Assembly (NCBI GenBank): GCA_018907035.1 | Contig: JACCIC010000028.1 | Span: forward strand, 3,217,001-3,281,000 | Direction: 5' to 3' | DNA from: Sycobia sp. Sy_11 | Taxonomy: Eukaryota > Arthropoda > Insecta > Hymenoptera > Epichrysomallidae | Length of the DNA: 64,000 nucleotides | In this document: piece after piece, positions 35,370-49,051 of the stretch | How the letters are laid out: the number at the start of each line of letters is the position of its first letter | Numbering within the stretch: position 1 is the first letter of the stretch | Position numbers and translations under genes: made by a program | Notes under the pieces: generated by a model | The model's input: the letters and a program-made list of their open reading frames with translations, nothing else | Databases searched by the model: none | Told to the model about the DNA's origin: nothing

Positions 35370-38300
35370 ATGATCTACTATCTTCGAAACCTAAACGTCA
35401 TTTTACTAACGTCATTAGTCACAGTAACAATTGGAAAAAATGATTATTCTGTGGCAGAAAGCGCATTCAAAAGTAAATATAAATTAGGCGATTCGGTGCT
35501 TCCATTAGCCAATTACATTAAACTGTGGGACATAGATTTTTTAACTAATCAGTTTAAGGGTAGAGTCAAAATAATTGCCAAAATTGCACGAAAAACGAAT
35601 AAAATATCTTTCCACGTGGGAAATACCATGAGTGTATCAAAAGTTAGAGTACTCAGTCAAAACAGATTACATTTAACAATACATGATAATTCTTATGATT
35701 CAAATACGGAAATATGGACGATCGTGTTAAAAGATGAAGTTCCAGCTTCAATCAATGTTACTATTTATTTAATGTATAATGGACTTTTGAGAGCCGACAT
35801 GTTTGGCTTTTACAAAAGTTCTTACATAGATGGAACTGGAAAAGAGAAGTATGTTTTCTCCAAATAATAATATTTCATCTTTTATAATATTCAAGTCGTC
35901 AAGAACTTATTTTGTTCCAATTTATATTTTACTTAAGTTGGATAGCAAGTACACAATTTCAACCAACGTATGGAAGACATGCATTTCCGTGCTTTGACGA
36001 ACCATTTTTTAAATCCAAGTTTACAATCAGCATTTCAATACCAGAGGGCTACAATTGTTTAAGTAATATGCCAAAACAAGATATATCTGGAACGTAAGTA
36101 TTTTTTATAGAAAAAAATCTTAATTTCTTTCCGAGATAAAACACAATATTTCCGGATAATCATGTTCTCAACAATCTCAAAATAATCTAAATTAACATAA
36201 CTGAGCTGTTCCTATAGAAATTTTTCTTCTCAACAAATCATGACTACTGATTCACTTATGTTGACAGATGGCACACATTTGAGGAATCGGTACCGATGTC
36301 GACGTTCTTGGTTGCTTTTGTTGTTTCCAACTTCCAATCTCTATCGGAAAACAATTTTCGAGTATGGTCTCGACCCAATGCCTTGCAACAGGCGACGTAC
36401 AGTTTGAACATTGGCCAGCAAGCCTTAACTTATTTTGCGAGACTGCTCGATTCACCATATCAATTACGAAAAATGGATATGGTCGCAATGCCGGATCTAT
36501 CCTATACTGCTATGGAGAATTGGGGTCTAATCACCTATCGTGAGGTGGCGATGATGTATGATAATAATCATTCTTCAGTTGCTGCCAAACAAAAAATCGC
36601 TATTGCGATTGTACATGAATGCTCACATATGTGGTTTGGAAATCTGGTCACGATCAATGCGTGGAAATATATGTGGCTGAATGAGGGCTTCTCTTATTAC
36701 TTGGAATACAAGGCGACGGGCAAGGTACAAGATAATATACCTCTCTTATATACTCTTAGTACTGTACTTATACTGTACTTCAAGTAAACTTTTCAAACCT
36801 TCTTTTATTAAACTTTACTAACAAGGAGAAACTACAATAGTTCGAGGACAGATTTGAATTATATTTAACAAAGTAAATCTGATTAGCAAACAAACAAGTC
36901 TTGTAAAGTTGGAAGGTCTAACGCTAATTTAATACAGATCTTCAAAAAACGATTATATGTAAAGCCCCATGCCTAATTATGCTGATGTTTAATTAAAGCA
37001 TATGTTTAATTAAAGCAGCTGATGCATACTTTTTTTGTTATTTCTAATAGAAGTTGGCCAATGTTAAATGCGTTAGCGGATGATTGTCTAACTATAAAAA
37101 CATCGAGCCATCAGAAAATAATTAAACAAACATAGGTTTCGTAGGACTTTATTCTCCAAATATTACTCTTTCTTTGAATCCGATGACAATTTTTTTTAAT
37201 ATATGACTACAGTGGTCAAACAATTTGAGACGATTAAATTTAAGTAATAAAGTACCATATCGATGGAATATACGTGCGCTATTAGATCCAAAAACTTCAC
37301 AACGACCTTTTGGAGCTAATAGAAATTACCTTATTGAATCTAAATTAAATTTATCACCGCAGTAAAACACTCCGACCAAATCAATAATTACATTAGGACA
37401 AGGAAAATGAATAAAATCTTTTAGAATTAATATACACGTAGATAATACCAAATAGTATCGACTCATGTATTAGAAAAAAAATATTTTTATGACTTTCATT
37501 TTTTTAACCAATTTCTGTGTATCATGTCTTAATAGATCTTAGGTATAAGTTTGAATACCCCTCTTAATTGTATTATAATTTTAGAATTTCTTCTGCTGAT
37601 CATACGCTAATTATAGTTAATAAAAATTCATAGTCAACTAGTAGTAATAAAATGAATAAATATTTATACAAATGTAGTAGGTAGTGAAAAATTAAAAACT
37701 ACTTCTAATCTTTTCAAAAATATGGAAGATTGGTAAGTAGCTACTTAGTTACTTGTAAACTGATGGTTGATCTAACCGTTAGCATACTCCATAGTGTCTG
37801 ATCTAAGTTATCTATATAGAAGAATTCTAGCTTGCACAATTAGGAAATCCTATTTCATTTAGCAAATTTGAATATTGTTTAATCTATTTATTTATTTAGC
37901 ACATACATTTAGTATAGATCATAGTATGATAAAATTAAATATAAAAAAATTCAGAAAAGTATTCTGTTTTATTAGATAACAAAAGATTTATAATTAATAT
38001 TTTTATAGATAGAAAAAACTTGGAAAATGGATCAGCAGTTTGTGGTAAGTAGGCATCAAGTTGTATTAAAATTTGATGCTTTTCCCGATTCTAAACCAAT
38101 AACAAGAAATGACAAAACAACAGATGAAATAGAACAAATAAAAAGTTCTATTGTCGGCACTAAAGCAGCTTGTTTATTAAGAATGATCGATAAAACATTT
38201 GGATCAATTCTGTTCAATGCCGCTCTACGAAAGTATATCCATGGCAGGTCCGTCGAAATAATTAAATTCATATAATATTTCAATTGAAAATTTGAATGCA

Positions 38301-40157
38301 AATGTAAATATAGGAACAAATGGAATGATTGATTCGTACAGTTTTCTTCTTTAATGTAGATGTAAATTATATTACCTTTTAAAATTTATTTTTGAGATCC
38401 TTAGATAAACTAGAATTAATTGAATTTAAGTTATGTAAATAAATTTTAACACAAAGAGAGACATTATTTTTTAAGAAATATGATCTTCAGAGCAAAATTA
38501 AACTTACTTATTGAATATCTACATCATTATTACAAATTCATACGAATATTTAAATTCATAAATATTATTAAAAAAACTTCGTGAAGTTTGTCGAATAAAA
38601 ATTATTGTTATGACTTCTGCATTTAATAGAAAGTATAAAACAGTTACGCCCGACCATTTATGGCAAGCACTTCAGGTAGAAATGGATGCAGCTCATATGA
38701 ATGTCTCCATTGCCCCAATCATGAAAAGTTGGACTGAAAACGCTGGTTTTCCCTGCGTATCAGTTATTATAAAACCGAACATTATCACTTTGAGCCAGGA
38801 GCGATTCTTCATTCAAAAGCCAAATTCAGTACCCGAAGAGCAAATCTGGTCTATTCCCATCACCTGGCTAACTTCGACTGAGGCTAACAACTCAACAGCT
38901 TATTTGATAAAAACCACTCGTTTGTTCACGTGTAAGAAGATTACTTTGGGCATTGACAATAAAGACGCAAATTGGACAATCCTAAACGTCGACTCTGCAG
39001 GTCCATAATTAAATTTTCCTTTAATAAGTTAAAAGTCCATAAACGCATTACCCTAGACTATTGTCCAATAAATTATGCCGGATAGAAAAATAAAGAGCGA
39101 AAATTTTTGCAGGTTACTATCGTGTGAATTACGACAAAGATTCGTGGAACAAAATTATCGAAGCGCTGACGAACGGTGATTTCGAGAAGATTCCTGTACT
39201 CAACCGAGCAGCAATCATCGATGACTCGCTAAATTTGGCCAGAGCTGGTTTGCTGGATTACGATATACCGCTCCGGGCTCTCCAATATCTTAAAAGGGAA
39301 ACTAATTATTTACCTTTCAAGTCGGCTTTTGAATCGTTGGATTATTTACTAAGAATATTTTCAGCTAATGGAGATAGCGATACTTTGAATGTAAGAGTTC
39401 ACCTGATCACTTTATAGGATGGAAAAATTAGTAGCATCGTATTCAATCAAATTAGCCCATTTAATATTTTAGTACCTAATTTTTTAAACATATCTCTTTG
39501 TAATTTTTTAAATCTATTTTCTAACACAAATTATTTCATCTATTCAACAAAAATTTTTATCATTTGAGGAATAGATTAAAATTATTCTTGTTTAATTTAT
39601 TTTCGCTCTTTATATTGTCAATTTATTTTTTACAGATTTTTGTAACTACTTTATTCAAAAAAATATATAAAACTTTAACTTACGATGATCAACCAAACGA
39701 CGATCAATTAACGATATTATTACGTCAAGAACTTAACGACAGGGCTTGCCATCTTCAGTATATTTATTGCATCGAAAAATCACAAACATACTTTTATAAT
39801 TGGATGAAGAAAAAAATACCGTAAGAAAATTTCAATATCACTATAATTAGTACTTTTGAAGATGATAATTAAATTAATTCCTTAGATGCATTCAAAATAT
39901 GTCTCGTAAATAGAACAATTGGTTATACAAAGTTGTAAGATTTTTACGTGGCTATTCGGTGATGATAATGAATATTTTTTTTGAAAGTGACATTGAAAAG
40001 GCATTTTTTTAATGAGAATGTATTTTATCCATTATTGGGATAAAAATTAAATTTTCGATTAAAATACGAAAATACAGTTCTGTTCTCGTAAATCAACAAA
40101 CTTAGTTTAGAACATTAAAAACTTGTTGACTTTTTATGGGCTAAATAAATATGAATA

Positions 40158-40216
<59 letters not shown>

Positions 40217-41582
40217 ACGTTTCGTTCTATGATGACATATTCCTATAGATACAATAAAAATCCAAATATGAAGCAATAATAGTTCATACTGAAATAATGC
40301 AATGTTATTTTTGAAAAAGAAAAATAGAGGAATCGAAACTAGGCGCTGTGGAAAGTAGGTAACTTATAACTACACGCATTATATTTAATACATATAATAT
40401 ATAATAATTAAATAAAAAAATAGATAAATAAATTTTATTGCTAAGAATTTTGTTTGCATATATTTTTAATCATATTCATATTTCATTAGCTCATACAAAG
40501 CCAATAAATTTTTAATTTGAAACGGTCATTCTCTCTTCAAATTCAAACTGAAATATAGAGATTTCAGTTTAAAACAGTTAACTTTTCCTTGATATAACCT
40601 ATAAAGTAGCGTTCAATGTCACCATCAATTATTCAAGTAACAATCCTACAAGTTCGTCTAAAAAGTTTTTCAGTACTTGTTCTATTTTTCAAATTATAAG
40701 TTATTCGTAATTCGTTTCACAAAAAGGGTGCCAAAGAATCAAATTGCAACAGCTTACTGTACTGCTATTAAATATGGCACTATAAAAGAATGGAACTTCT
40801 TATGGAATCAGTTCATTAAGTCCAACTCGGCACATGAGCAGTTAACAATTTTGGCAGCTTTAGGATGTTCAGAAAACACATCAATAATACAACAGTTAGT
40901 AGTTTTAGTATAAAAATATATATTTAATTATAGTATATACTAATACAATCGTAAAATTTAGGTTTCTCTTCAAAGCTTTAAAAGGCTTTAGTTCAAGTTT
41001 GATTCGTAAACAAGATATAAATGTCGTTTTCCATGGAATTTATTCTACTAGTGTTGAAAATGCAGATTTTCTCATAGAATTCGTTAGTAAAAAATATGAC
41101 GATTTCTTCCATTAGTAAGTAAATTTTTATTTTATCTCAGACACAATGATAATATGTCTAAATAATTTTTGTAAAAGCCAAGTGAAAAATATGAAGATCA
41201 TACCTTGCCATTCCTAATTATATTCCTATTATTAAAGAAAAATTTTATATATCTAGTTAAAACTCTGAGTTTTGTCTGGAACATAATTTTTTCCTTTATT
41301 AGATAATAATTGATCCTATATAAAACTACAGATCCTAATTTATCAATTGAAATAATTTTTAGTTTCGGCAGCAGTACTAAGATAGCCAAGTTAATATTTA
41401 ATGTCATGCGAAGCTATCCGAGTAAAAAGATCGTTCAAAAAGTTGAGAAACTAATAATATATAATAGGCACATCGCACAGTTTGAAGCACAATTTGCAAA
41501 AGTCATTCAAGAAATAAAAGAAAAAATAAAATGGGCTAAATGGTATATGCCCATCATCAGAAATTTCATCCACAGTCATTAG
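35370..41582 (+). CDS. APN-2: M1 aminopeptidase N-like protein lacking the catalytic Tyr
   Basis: M1 aminopeptidase-like protein of 901 aa. Coding exons: 35370-35848, 35938-36093, 36268-36724, 38009-38247, 38630-39000, 39113-39390, 39636-39820, 40727-40894, 40962-41114, 41363-41582; lengths of exons 2-10 are identical to APN-1. A signal peptide (MIYYLRNLNVILLTSLVTV) is followed by the M1 N-terminal domain. The acceptor CCTTCTAG at 35341-35342 suggests an upstream untranslated exon. TQFQ and CFDEP are present. The GAMEN motif is TAMEN (292-296). Zinc ligands are intact: HECSH at 328-332 and Glu351. The catalytic tyrosine is Gly414 (IVGTKAA). The normally conserved Tyr of the N-terminal PxxYD block is Asn (LPLANYIKL). 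No GPI-type tail is seen. The frame is open in every exon, so this is a maintained protein rather than a pseudogene, but hydrolysis is doubtful. It is the most divergent of the three at catalytic positions. Confidence 0.92.
40161..40209. repeat. (TA)n microsatellite in APN-2 intron 7
   Basis: A pure TA run of about 49 bp inside the 906-nt intron 7. Confidence 0.94.
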
Positions 41583-41643
41583 AGCTCATTACACAGTGCG
41601 CAAAAAATTAATATTCATATTCTAACATTATTTCAAAATTAAT

Positions 41644-41649
41644 AATAAA
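41644..41649 (+). other. Polyadenylation signal of APN-2
   Basis: A canonical AATAAA lies 62 bases after the APN-2 stop codon. No equally clear signal was found this close to the APN-1 stop. Confidence 0.55.
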
Positions 41650-42559
41650 AGGCAAATGTAAACAATTGCATCGAATTTAGATCTATGCGCCATTTATTAG
41701 CATCATGATTCGGAATAATCAATAGAGTGATATTAAGTAAAAAAAAAGAAAAGTATCAAATTAAGTAGAAATTTTAAAAAGAACAATTGATGGACTCCTC
41801 GACAATGATTAAGTGTGAATATTAACAGCTCAATGGGTTCCAAGTTTACGACTGGAATGCCTGAAATGGTATCGATGTTCAACAGAACATAAGTATCCGG
41901 AACTTCGATGATAATGTATATCAAGAGGAAGCAAGATATTTTATACTACTTAATAATAATGTAAAATGCTTAATCTACCAATAATAATATCAAGATATCT
42001 ATAACAATATACGCTAAAATGCATCATCGCCGCTGTTCTGTCCTTTATTATACACATAAACATATATTATTAATAGTTTCACTAAACAGTGTTTTTCTAA
42101 ATTATTATTTATAACACTGTGCACCTATAGTGGATTTACTACTTTTGCATTTTCTGTATTAGATCTTTGCACTGAATTGACAACGATAGTAGTAAATGGA
42201 TGAATGTTTTTAAAAATGTCCACAATTTCATCTTCTAACGCTTATTGCATTATGTTCCAACAAGAGTAAATCGAATCATTCCATTAATTATGTATATTTG
42301 TATGATTGACTGTACTCATTCTTTAAATAAATAATTGTACTTATGCCTCTACGAAATAATTACTGAAGCAGCCAAAACCATTTTCTCCCTCTCATTTTGA
42401 GCCCGATTCCATTTTTTACCCGGTTATTCGGCGCGTTCGATCGACAAAATTTTGCTCATAAAAACGACAATCGAAGCAATAAACTTTGTTCCGGAAGTCG
42501 CCCGCGCAGTGTTTGTCCGCATTGCCATGGCGACCGTGGCGGCGAATCAAAAGGTGTTT

Positions 42560-42601
<42 letters not shown>

Positions 42602-44140
42602 GCGTGTAGTGCGGGGAGCGACTTAAGCTCACAGTGCCGTTGTCTCAAAGGGCTTCGAGAAAGCGAACGAGGAGTCGCCGTAGAAAAGGTTCCTGGCCTC
42701 ACAAAACGAAGCCAAACACACTCTCTGGGAAAGTTTTTGCGCGGAACTGCGTGGCTCTCGAGGACTGCGGCTTTTGATGTTAGTTAATCACGGTAATTCT
42801 GTTTTTGCTTTCCTTTAATTTTGGCAAGAATGATCAAGCCACGCGTATTCGGAAACTGCCGCGTCCGAATCAAATATTTTGCACTGTGCTATTGGATAGA
42901 AACGGTTATTAAAAATAGACATAATTAAACTATATATTGCAGGGACTTAATTCGAAATTACTAACAGTAGATTAGGATAGAAATTTGATATCGTTGTAGA
43001 AGATTTAGCAGTTATCTAATAAATTATCATATAATTTTTAGCTTTAATCTTATTCTCTATATAATTAAAAGATAATTAACGTATTATCGTGCTATTTATT
43101 TAAAAGTTGTGTTTTATTACTTTTTTTACCTCCTTTCTATTTACGTAAGTTATGGATCAATTATAATAGTTTATATGCTATAAAAATTTAATAAGGTTAA
43201 CTGAGACTTCGCTAAACACTTAGTGAAACATATTTAAAATAAAATAGTTGCATTGAATGAAAACACTTGGTTAGTTTCACAAAAACAATAACTTTATTAT
43301 CGGTGATTAAGCTATTTTAAAGATAGAATCCAAAGGAACAAGTGTAACAAAATAATAATCAGTTTATTTACGTAAGTAATGGTAAACCTATAAAGGCAAC
43401 AATACAGGTATAGATAAAATTATGGGTGAACTTAAGCTTATTAAAATTTGACGCTAGGCTTAATGCTGAATCAGTAACAAATTTCGTCGTGATTATTTTA
43501 TTGTTATTTAACGCTTCCATCATTTCAACCATATCATGCCAATTTGATCTAAAACATTAATGTTTGTATTTAACAGTCGGATTATTGTTATTTAATAAAA
43601 AAAAAAATCTGGATATTGCAGCAAATAATGTACTCGATTTATAGTTATAGAGTAGTCAACACAGTTGCCTAGACCTGTTAAAGTAGGCTGTAAGTTAATG
43701 ACGATGTAACTCAGGGTCGCTACATTACTTCAACTAAATAATTGACATTCGACGCGCTGGCTTCCAAGATTGTAACTACAGTAGATGTATGTTGCGAATA
43801 TTCGAAATTTCGCATAATTAAGTTGATATTATTTCCGTTCTACTTTATACAGTGTAAAATATAATCTTGCAGTAAAAACTTTTTTAAATTATTTGTCTGC
43901 AATAATAATAACAATTTTTCATAATAAAACATATTGTATTTTAATAAAAAAAAGTTGCTGTTAAATGAATAAATTAATCTATTTATATATGGCTTGAATT
44001 AAGTGATATCTCATATTCAATGATATTTCAATATTTAAAATCTAACAAATTATCATACCTCGTCAATGTCTTCAAGTTTTTAACCTAATAGTACACACTG
44101 CCAACTATTAAATTATTATAAAATTATTGATAGTATGCTA
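41650..44140. other. Intergenic stretch between APN-2 and GST
   Basis: AT-rich apart from a GC-richer block at about 42400-42780 that contains a (GA)n run at 42565-42599. Frames across that block (42397-42609, 42452-42787) are partly translated GA repeat and match nothing known. Otherwise nothing is recognised. Confidence 0.5.
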
Positions 44141-44142
44141 TT

Positions 44143-44197
44143 ATATAAACATAGACATACATTTCCAGTAAAAATTCTTCTTCGTTGCCTTCAGATT
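44143..44197 (+). promoter_or_regulatory. Candidate GST core promoter
   Basis: A TATATAAA box at about 44143 and an initiator-like TTCAGATTT at about 44190 lie just upstream of the GST start codon and would give a 5' UTR of about 50 nt. The TATA-to-Inr distance (about 47 bp) is longer than the usual 30 bp, so one of the two may not be functional. Confidence 0.25.
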
Positions 44198-44244
44198 TTC
44201 GTTCTTAAATGAAATAGCGTCCGATCGATCGAGTGTCGAGCATT

Positions 44245-46801
44245 ATGACGATTGACCTGTATTATGTACCAGTAAGCCCACCCTGTAGGGCTGTCATGAT
44301 GCTGGCTAAGAAGCTCGGAGTTCATTTGAACTTGAAATTTGTTAACCTCATGAATGGAGAGCATATGAAAGCTTCATATAGAAAGGTATTTATATTCCGA
44401 TCTTGCATTCACAATATTTATGATTGATATTTATAAATTGACGTTGCATTTTACATTTATCTGTAAGATTGTATGGCTAATGATAATGATGGTAGTGATT
44501 TAATATAGATTCAATGTACCGATATAGACTGATAAATTTTCTGAAACATATTATATATATATATATTGAATATAAAACATAGTTAGCCCAGATAAACTAA
44601 ATTTTATTACCGAAGATTCAGAAGCGATATCTTAACAATATTTTTTTAACATCAAACTTTTATGCCGTTAATTTTTAACGCTCTTTGAATCATATTTTGA
44701 ATTTGGAAATAACCAGATATGAATAAGTATATACAATCTTTAGTCGAAGCAAGAAATAAGACAGTCGTATTCCATTTAAATGAAATCTAAATTAATCAAC
44801 AAAGTATAGATTGTGAAATAAAACATGAAGCACTTAAATTCAAGGCAGACGCCATACGTACATTCTCAAATAAATCGACAATTGATCTTGTCTTTTTCAG
44901 ATTAATCCTCGACACACGGTTCCAGCCATCGACGATAATGGCTTTATCTTGTGGGAAAGGTACGTGACGTGCATTGAACCGATATACCGGGCGTCTCCTT
45001 TTTAACGCGGCACTTTCGGAAATTCAGGGCCGCGTATGAATTTCAAGAAATTAAATTTATTGGACAATCACTGTAAAGCGCAGTAAAGAGATAATCGTGA
45101 TAAAAATATACATCGTCTAGAATTTTATCCTGGATTTGGGAAAGAACGAAATATTTATTAGTGTGCATTAAATGTACAAGAGCTGTGTTATTAGACGATG
45201 TTCTTTTTTTTCAATCTTAATATCCTTTGAATGGAATTTCAGTAATATTACGGTAGACTACAATAGACTTTATTATTATATTAGATTGTTAAAATCGGAA
45301 TCTGATAATACTCCGTTTCTGTCGCAGTCGACCGATCATGGCTTATTTGGTGATGAAGTACGCTAAGAACGATTCGCTATATCCCAAGGATCCGGAAAAG
45401 AGAGGTCGCGTCGAGCAGCGACTCTACTTCGACATCGAAACGCTTTTCGACAGCATCATTTCCTACTATGTAAGCGTCGGGGGTATTATCTTTATTTATA
45501 TATAAAATTATCGATGAAATCTCGACTGGCAATGTATAGACGTGCAGAGATATAATCTTTGCTTTTACCTTAAAAAAAAAAAAAAAAAAAATTCACAATT
45601 AACTGGACTAGAGTTGGACTGGACGACAGTTCGCTAATCACAAGAGCAGATTACCTGAAAAAATATTTTATATATATATATTTCACGAACAGTTTTCCAT
45701 TAGGCATACTTCAACGAAAGCTATTAAAATGATAATGTTGTCGAAGTAGCGGAGTTCAGGGTATTGTTTGATTTAAACGAATAATACAAACTATGGAATT
45801 CAAAAGGTTTCCTCTTGTTTTGTATAGCTTTTAAAAGTTATTTATTTTAACGGCTTAGCGTTACAAAATCATTTTTCTGAATTGGATGTCGATACAAATG
45901 AGCGCCCGTAAAATTCGCCCGTCTAAAAAAAAGTCCAATCTACTTGAGGAAAACCTTGGAATAATAATTTTTTTGTTTAATTAGCATTTAAATAAATTTT
46001 TTTTTCCAACTTCAAATTTTCAAATTTAAACTACGGCATTCATCTTTTCTATAATTTTCTATTTTTATTAATAAATAGTTAATGAAGTGTAGTCGTTGAT
46101 TTGTCCGTTCATCGATGTTGAACATTAAAAATTTATCGATAATGTACTTCTAATAAATTCATAGACGATCATAATATTGCAGGGTCCAGTGCTATTAGGA
46201 AAATGTAGCACACCGCCCGAAGACTGCTTAGCTCCAATGGAGAGAGCTTTTGAAATTCTGGATACGTACTTGCAGAACAGTAGTTTCGTTGCCGGCGATG
46301 AAATCACCATCGCCGATTATAGCACGGTGGTCAGTGCATGCTCGGCCAAGGTAACGATTCCTTTACCTATCGCCATCTAGAGGCGAATCGATTTATAATT
46401 TCCGACGCAAAACGTCCGCATGTCCGTAAACTAAACTCAATTAATAGTCGATTGAATATATGAATTTTATTCTTATTTACATCTTGTTCTACATTTAATG
46501 CTATTGATGATATAATGAAATGGAACTTTCTAGCTGATCTTTTGCGTATAAACAAGAATTTGTATTAGAAAGTAACAAAAACAATCTAATTTAAGCTCAA
46601 AAAGAAAGCACGCTGTGCGCGATATCCACGTATACCTTTCTCAATTTTCAGACATTCGGCTTTGATATTGGCAGATACGACAATGTGATGGCCTGGTACG
46701 CGCGCTGCAGGTCCGCTCTCGAAAAAAGCGGCTTCGAGCAGATCAACGAAGCCGAGGGAAGAGCCCTGGCTGGCATATACAAGGCGAATTTGAAGACTTA
46801 A
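44245..46801 (+). CDS. Glutathione S-transferase, delta class (GstD1-like)
   Basis: Cytosolic glutathione transferase of 219 aa, usual length for the delta class; it conjugates glutathione to electrophiles and serves detoxification and oxidative defence. Coding exons: 44245-44385, 44901-44959, 45328-45469, 46183-46350, 46652-46801, all GT..AG and in phase. The ATG at 44245 fits the family N-terminus ([17 protein letters not shown]); the serine of VSPPCR (Ser11) is the catalytic serine of delta/epsilon enzymes. The thioredoxin-fold G-site shows the cis-proline (HTVPAI) and the Glu-Ser pair in LWESR, split by the exon 2/3 junction. The helical C-terminal domain carries the N-capping box region [10 protein letters not shown]. 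It lies between two aminopeptidase genes on the same strand but shares no homology with them; a functional link is not implied. The delta assignment is firm; the exact paralogue is not. Confidence 0.94.
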
Positions 46802-46805
46802 CCGG

Positions 46806-46807
<2 letters not shown>

Positions 46808-46879
<72 letters not shown>

Positions 46880-46926
46880 AGAGAGAGAGAGAGAGAGTGA
46901 GAGAGAGAGCGCGCGCGAAAGAGAGA
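46808..46926. repeat. (GA)n microsatellite starting 7 bases after the GST stop codon
   Basis: About 120 bp of nearly pure GA with few interruptions, trailing into GCGCGCG. By position it lies in the GST 3' UTR. It is the longest GA tract in the window. Confidence 0.95.
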
Positions 46927-47431
46927 CACTACTCCCTCGCTGTAAAGCCGTCGCAAAGAAAAATGCGTTCTGCGGTCTGGCGCCGCATAAACAAGCGTTA
47001 TTTCGAAACCTTTAGAATGCACGGACTTAGCTCGCTGGAAGTGTACGCTAAGGATAATTTGTGCAGGCAATGTGGAATTGAAATTTACGTGACGATTTTT
47101 TTTCTTTCTCGCCGTTGGGTTTCATATTTGTTTTAAATGTACAAGGCACAGCGCGGTCATTGCGAAGGACGATCGTTTAATGCGAGTAATATGTGAAAAA
47201 TACAATAATTGGAGGATATTTTTAGAAACCGTCGTCCTGTCAATCGCGAGGCTCAAAGCTTTCATCTTTTGAAACTGTCGAGCAAACTTTAATCACTAAC
47301 TCGACAAAATGGGTTTTTGTTTCTAGGAACTATTATTACAAGTATCGTAATAGGATAATCAGTCGGCTGAATCATGACGGACCAGAAAATAGAACCAAGT
47401 ATAGCTAAGCGATCACAGCGTTATTATCAAA

Positions 47432-47437
47432 ATAAAA
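47432..47437 (+). other. Candidate GST polyadenylation signal
   Basis: The first clear AATAAA that I see after the GST stop codon, about 630 bases downstream. Confidence 0.35.
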
Positions 47438-47439
47438 CT

Positions 47440-48910
47440 TTAACAAAGCGAAATTTGGAAGAATTTTTAAATGATCTGATAAACTTTAATATATATTATT
47501 AGTCGTATTAATAGATAAGTAATCGCTACAATGTACTTCTATGGAAATAATTATTTTATTAAAATGTTTCTCACATTTTCCTGGTAAGTGTTATCTAAAT
47601 ATATAGCATAAAGTAGCATGCATTATACGAAACTATTTTTCTAGATAAATGTATTCTTGAATTTTATTAATAAATCCACGATATATTGTTTTAATCCCCG
47701 TCCACAGATTGTTCTCATTTTTTAATAGGCGTAAATAATTCAATGATTTATTTCTTTTTTTTTTTAATTCCAGCACGGTAAAGTGAAATAAATATCTAAT
47801 CAGGGAGAAGAAGAACGATTATAAAAAAGACTTAATTGAAACAATCGTAATGAGTATTTTCTTTTCAACAGAAGATTTTGCAAATCGTCAATAAAATTAA
47901 GTAGTTCGTTATGCAGCGACTGAAAAAAAAAATTACTCACTCTCGAGTATTTCTTAGGAGCATTAAAAGTTTTTTTTCTTCTGATGTCTATTATTAAACG
48001 TTATTAGAAGCAGAGAGTATTTATTTTTACAAATTTACCTACATTGCGAGCAATGTAACGAGCTAAAATAAATCGAGTGGAAATATCAAGTTCGTTCCTT
48101 TACCTACTTTCCCAGTGCGCCGCTGATACATTGGCGCTGTTGAATTTTTGTTTTTTTTTTTTAAACACTCGTATGAAGATTTTAATTCTACCGAGCGATC
48201 GCACAACTGCACATTAAGAATCGCACGAGTGAATTTTGGTTTCTATTCACGTTTCGGCTTAAGCGATGATCTATTGCGCAAGAATCGCTGATCCGCTTAA
48301 TTTCGCCAAAATCTTTGGTCCACGCAGATATAGTATGCAAATTAGATATTCCGACAAGATGATAACCTCCTTTTTCGGTGTTTAATATTTCGATTTTCCG
48401 TCTTGATTTCTTTCTCTTGCAAAGCTCGCGGTAGCTTGAAATCTATGCAACGCCATTATTCTGACAAATGCTAGAGACTTAACGTACTTGTGTTTTATCG
48501 ATCAAGTGATATTTAAGAAAGAGGTCACAAATCTCTATACGTTTTAGCAGTTCTTGATGTAAAAATTAATTTCAATAGGTAAATCAACTCTAAAAGCAGC
48601 ACTTTTATTTCTGAATTGTACTTACTATACTTCTTCGATTACAAATTTAATTAACTTTCCCCAATTGTCTTAAAAGGTATATTGACAGATTAGATTACAA
48701 TGTTGATAAACTTTTCATTTTATTTAGATTAATTAATGATAAGTTATCAATAAAATTAAGTCATTTGATTTCGTCTAAACAAATACATATTTTTATTGTT
48801 TTGTCTAAATATTATTATTAATGTTTATATTACTAAATTTTACTTTCCACTTTATTTAAACATTGTTCAAAATATATGTGAATTCAAAAGATAGATCTAT
48901 CTATTTGAAT

Positions 48911-48946
<36 letters not shown>

Positions 48947-49005
48947 TATATATATAATTTTGTTATATATTATAATTTGTTATATATTATTATATATTAT
49001 AATTT

Positions 49006-49051
<46 letters not shown>

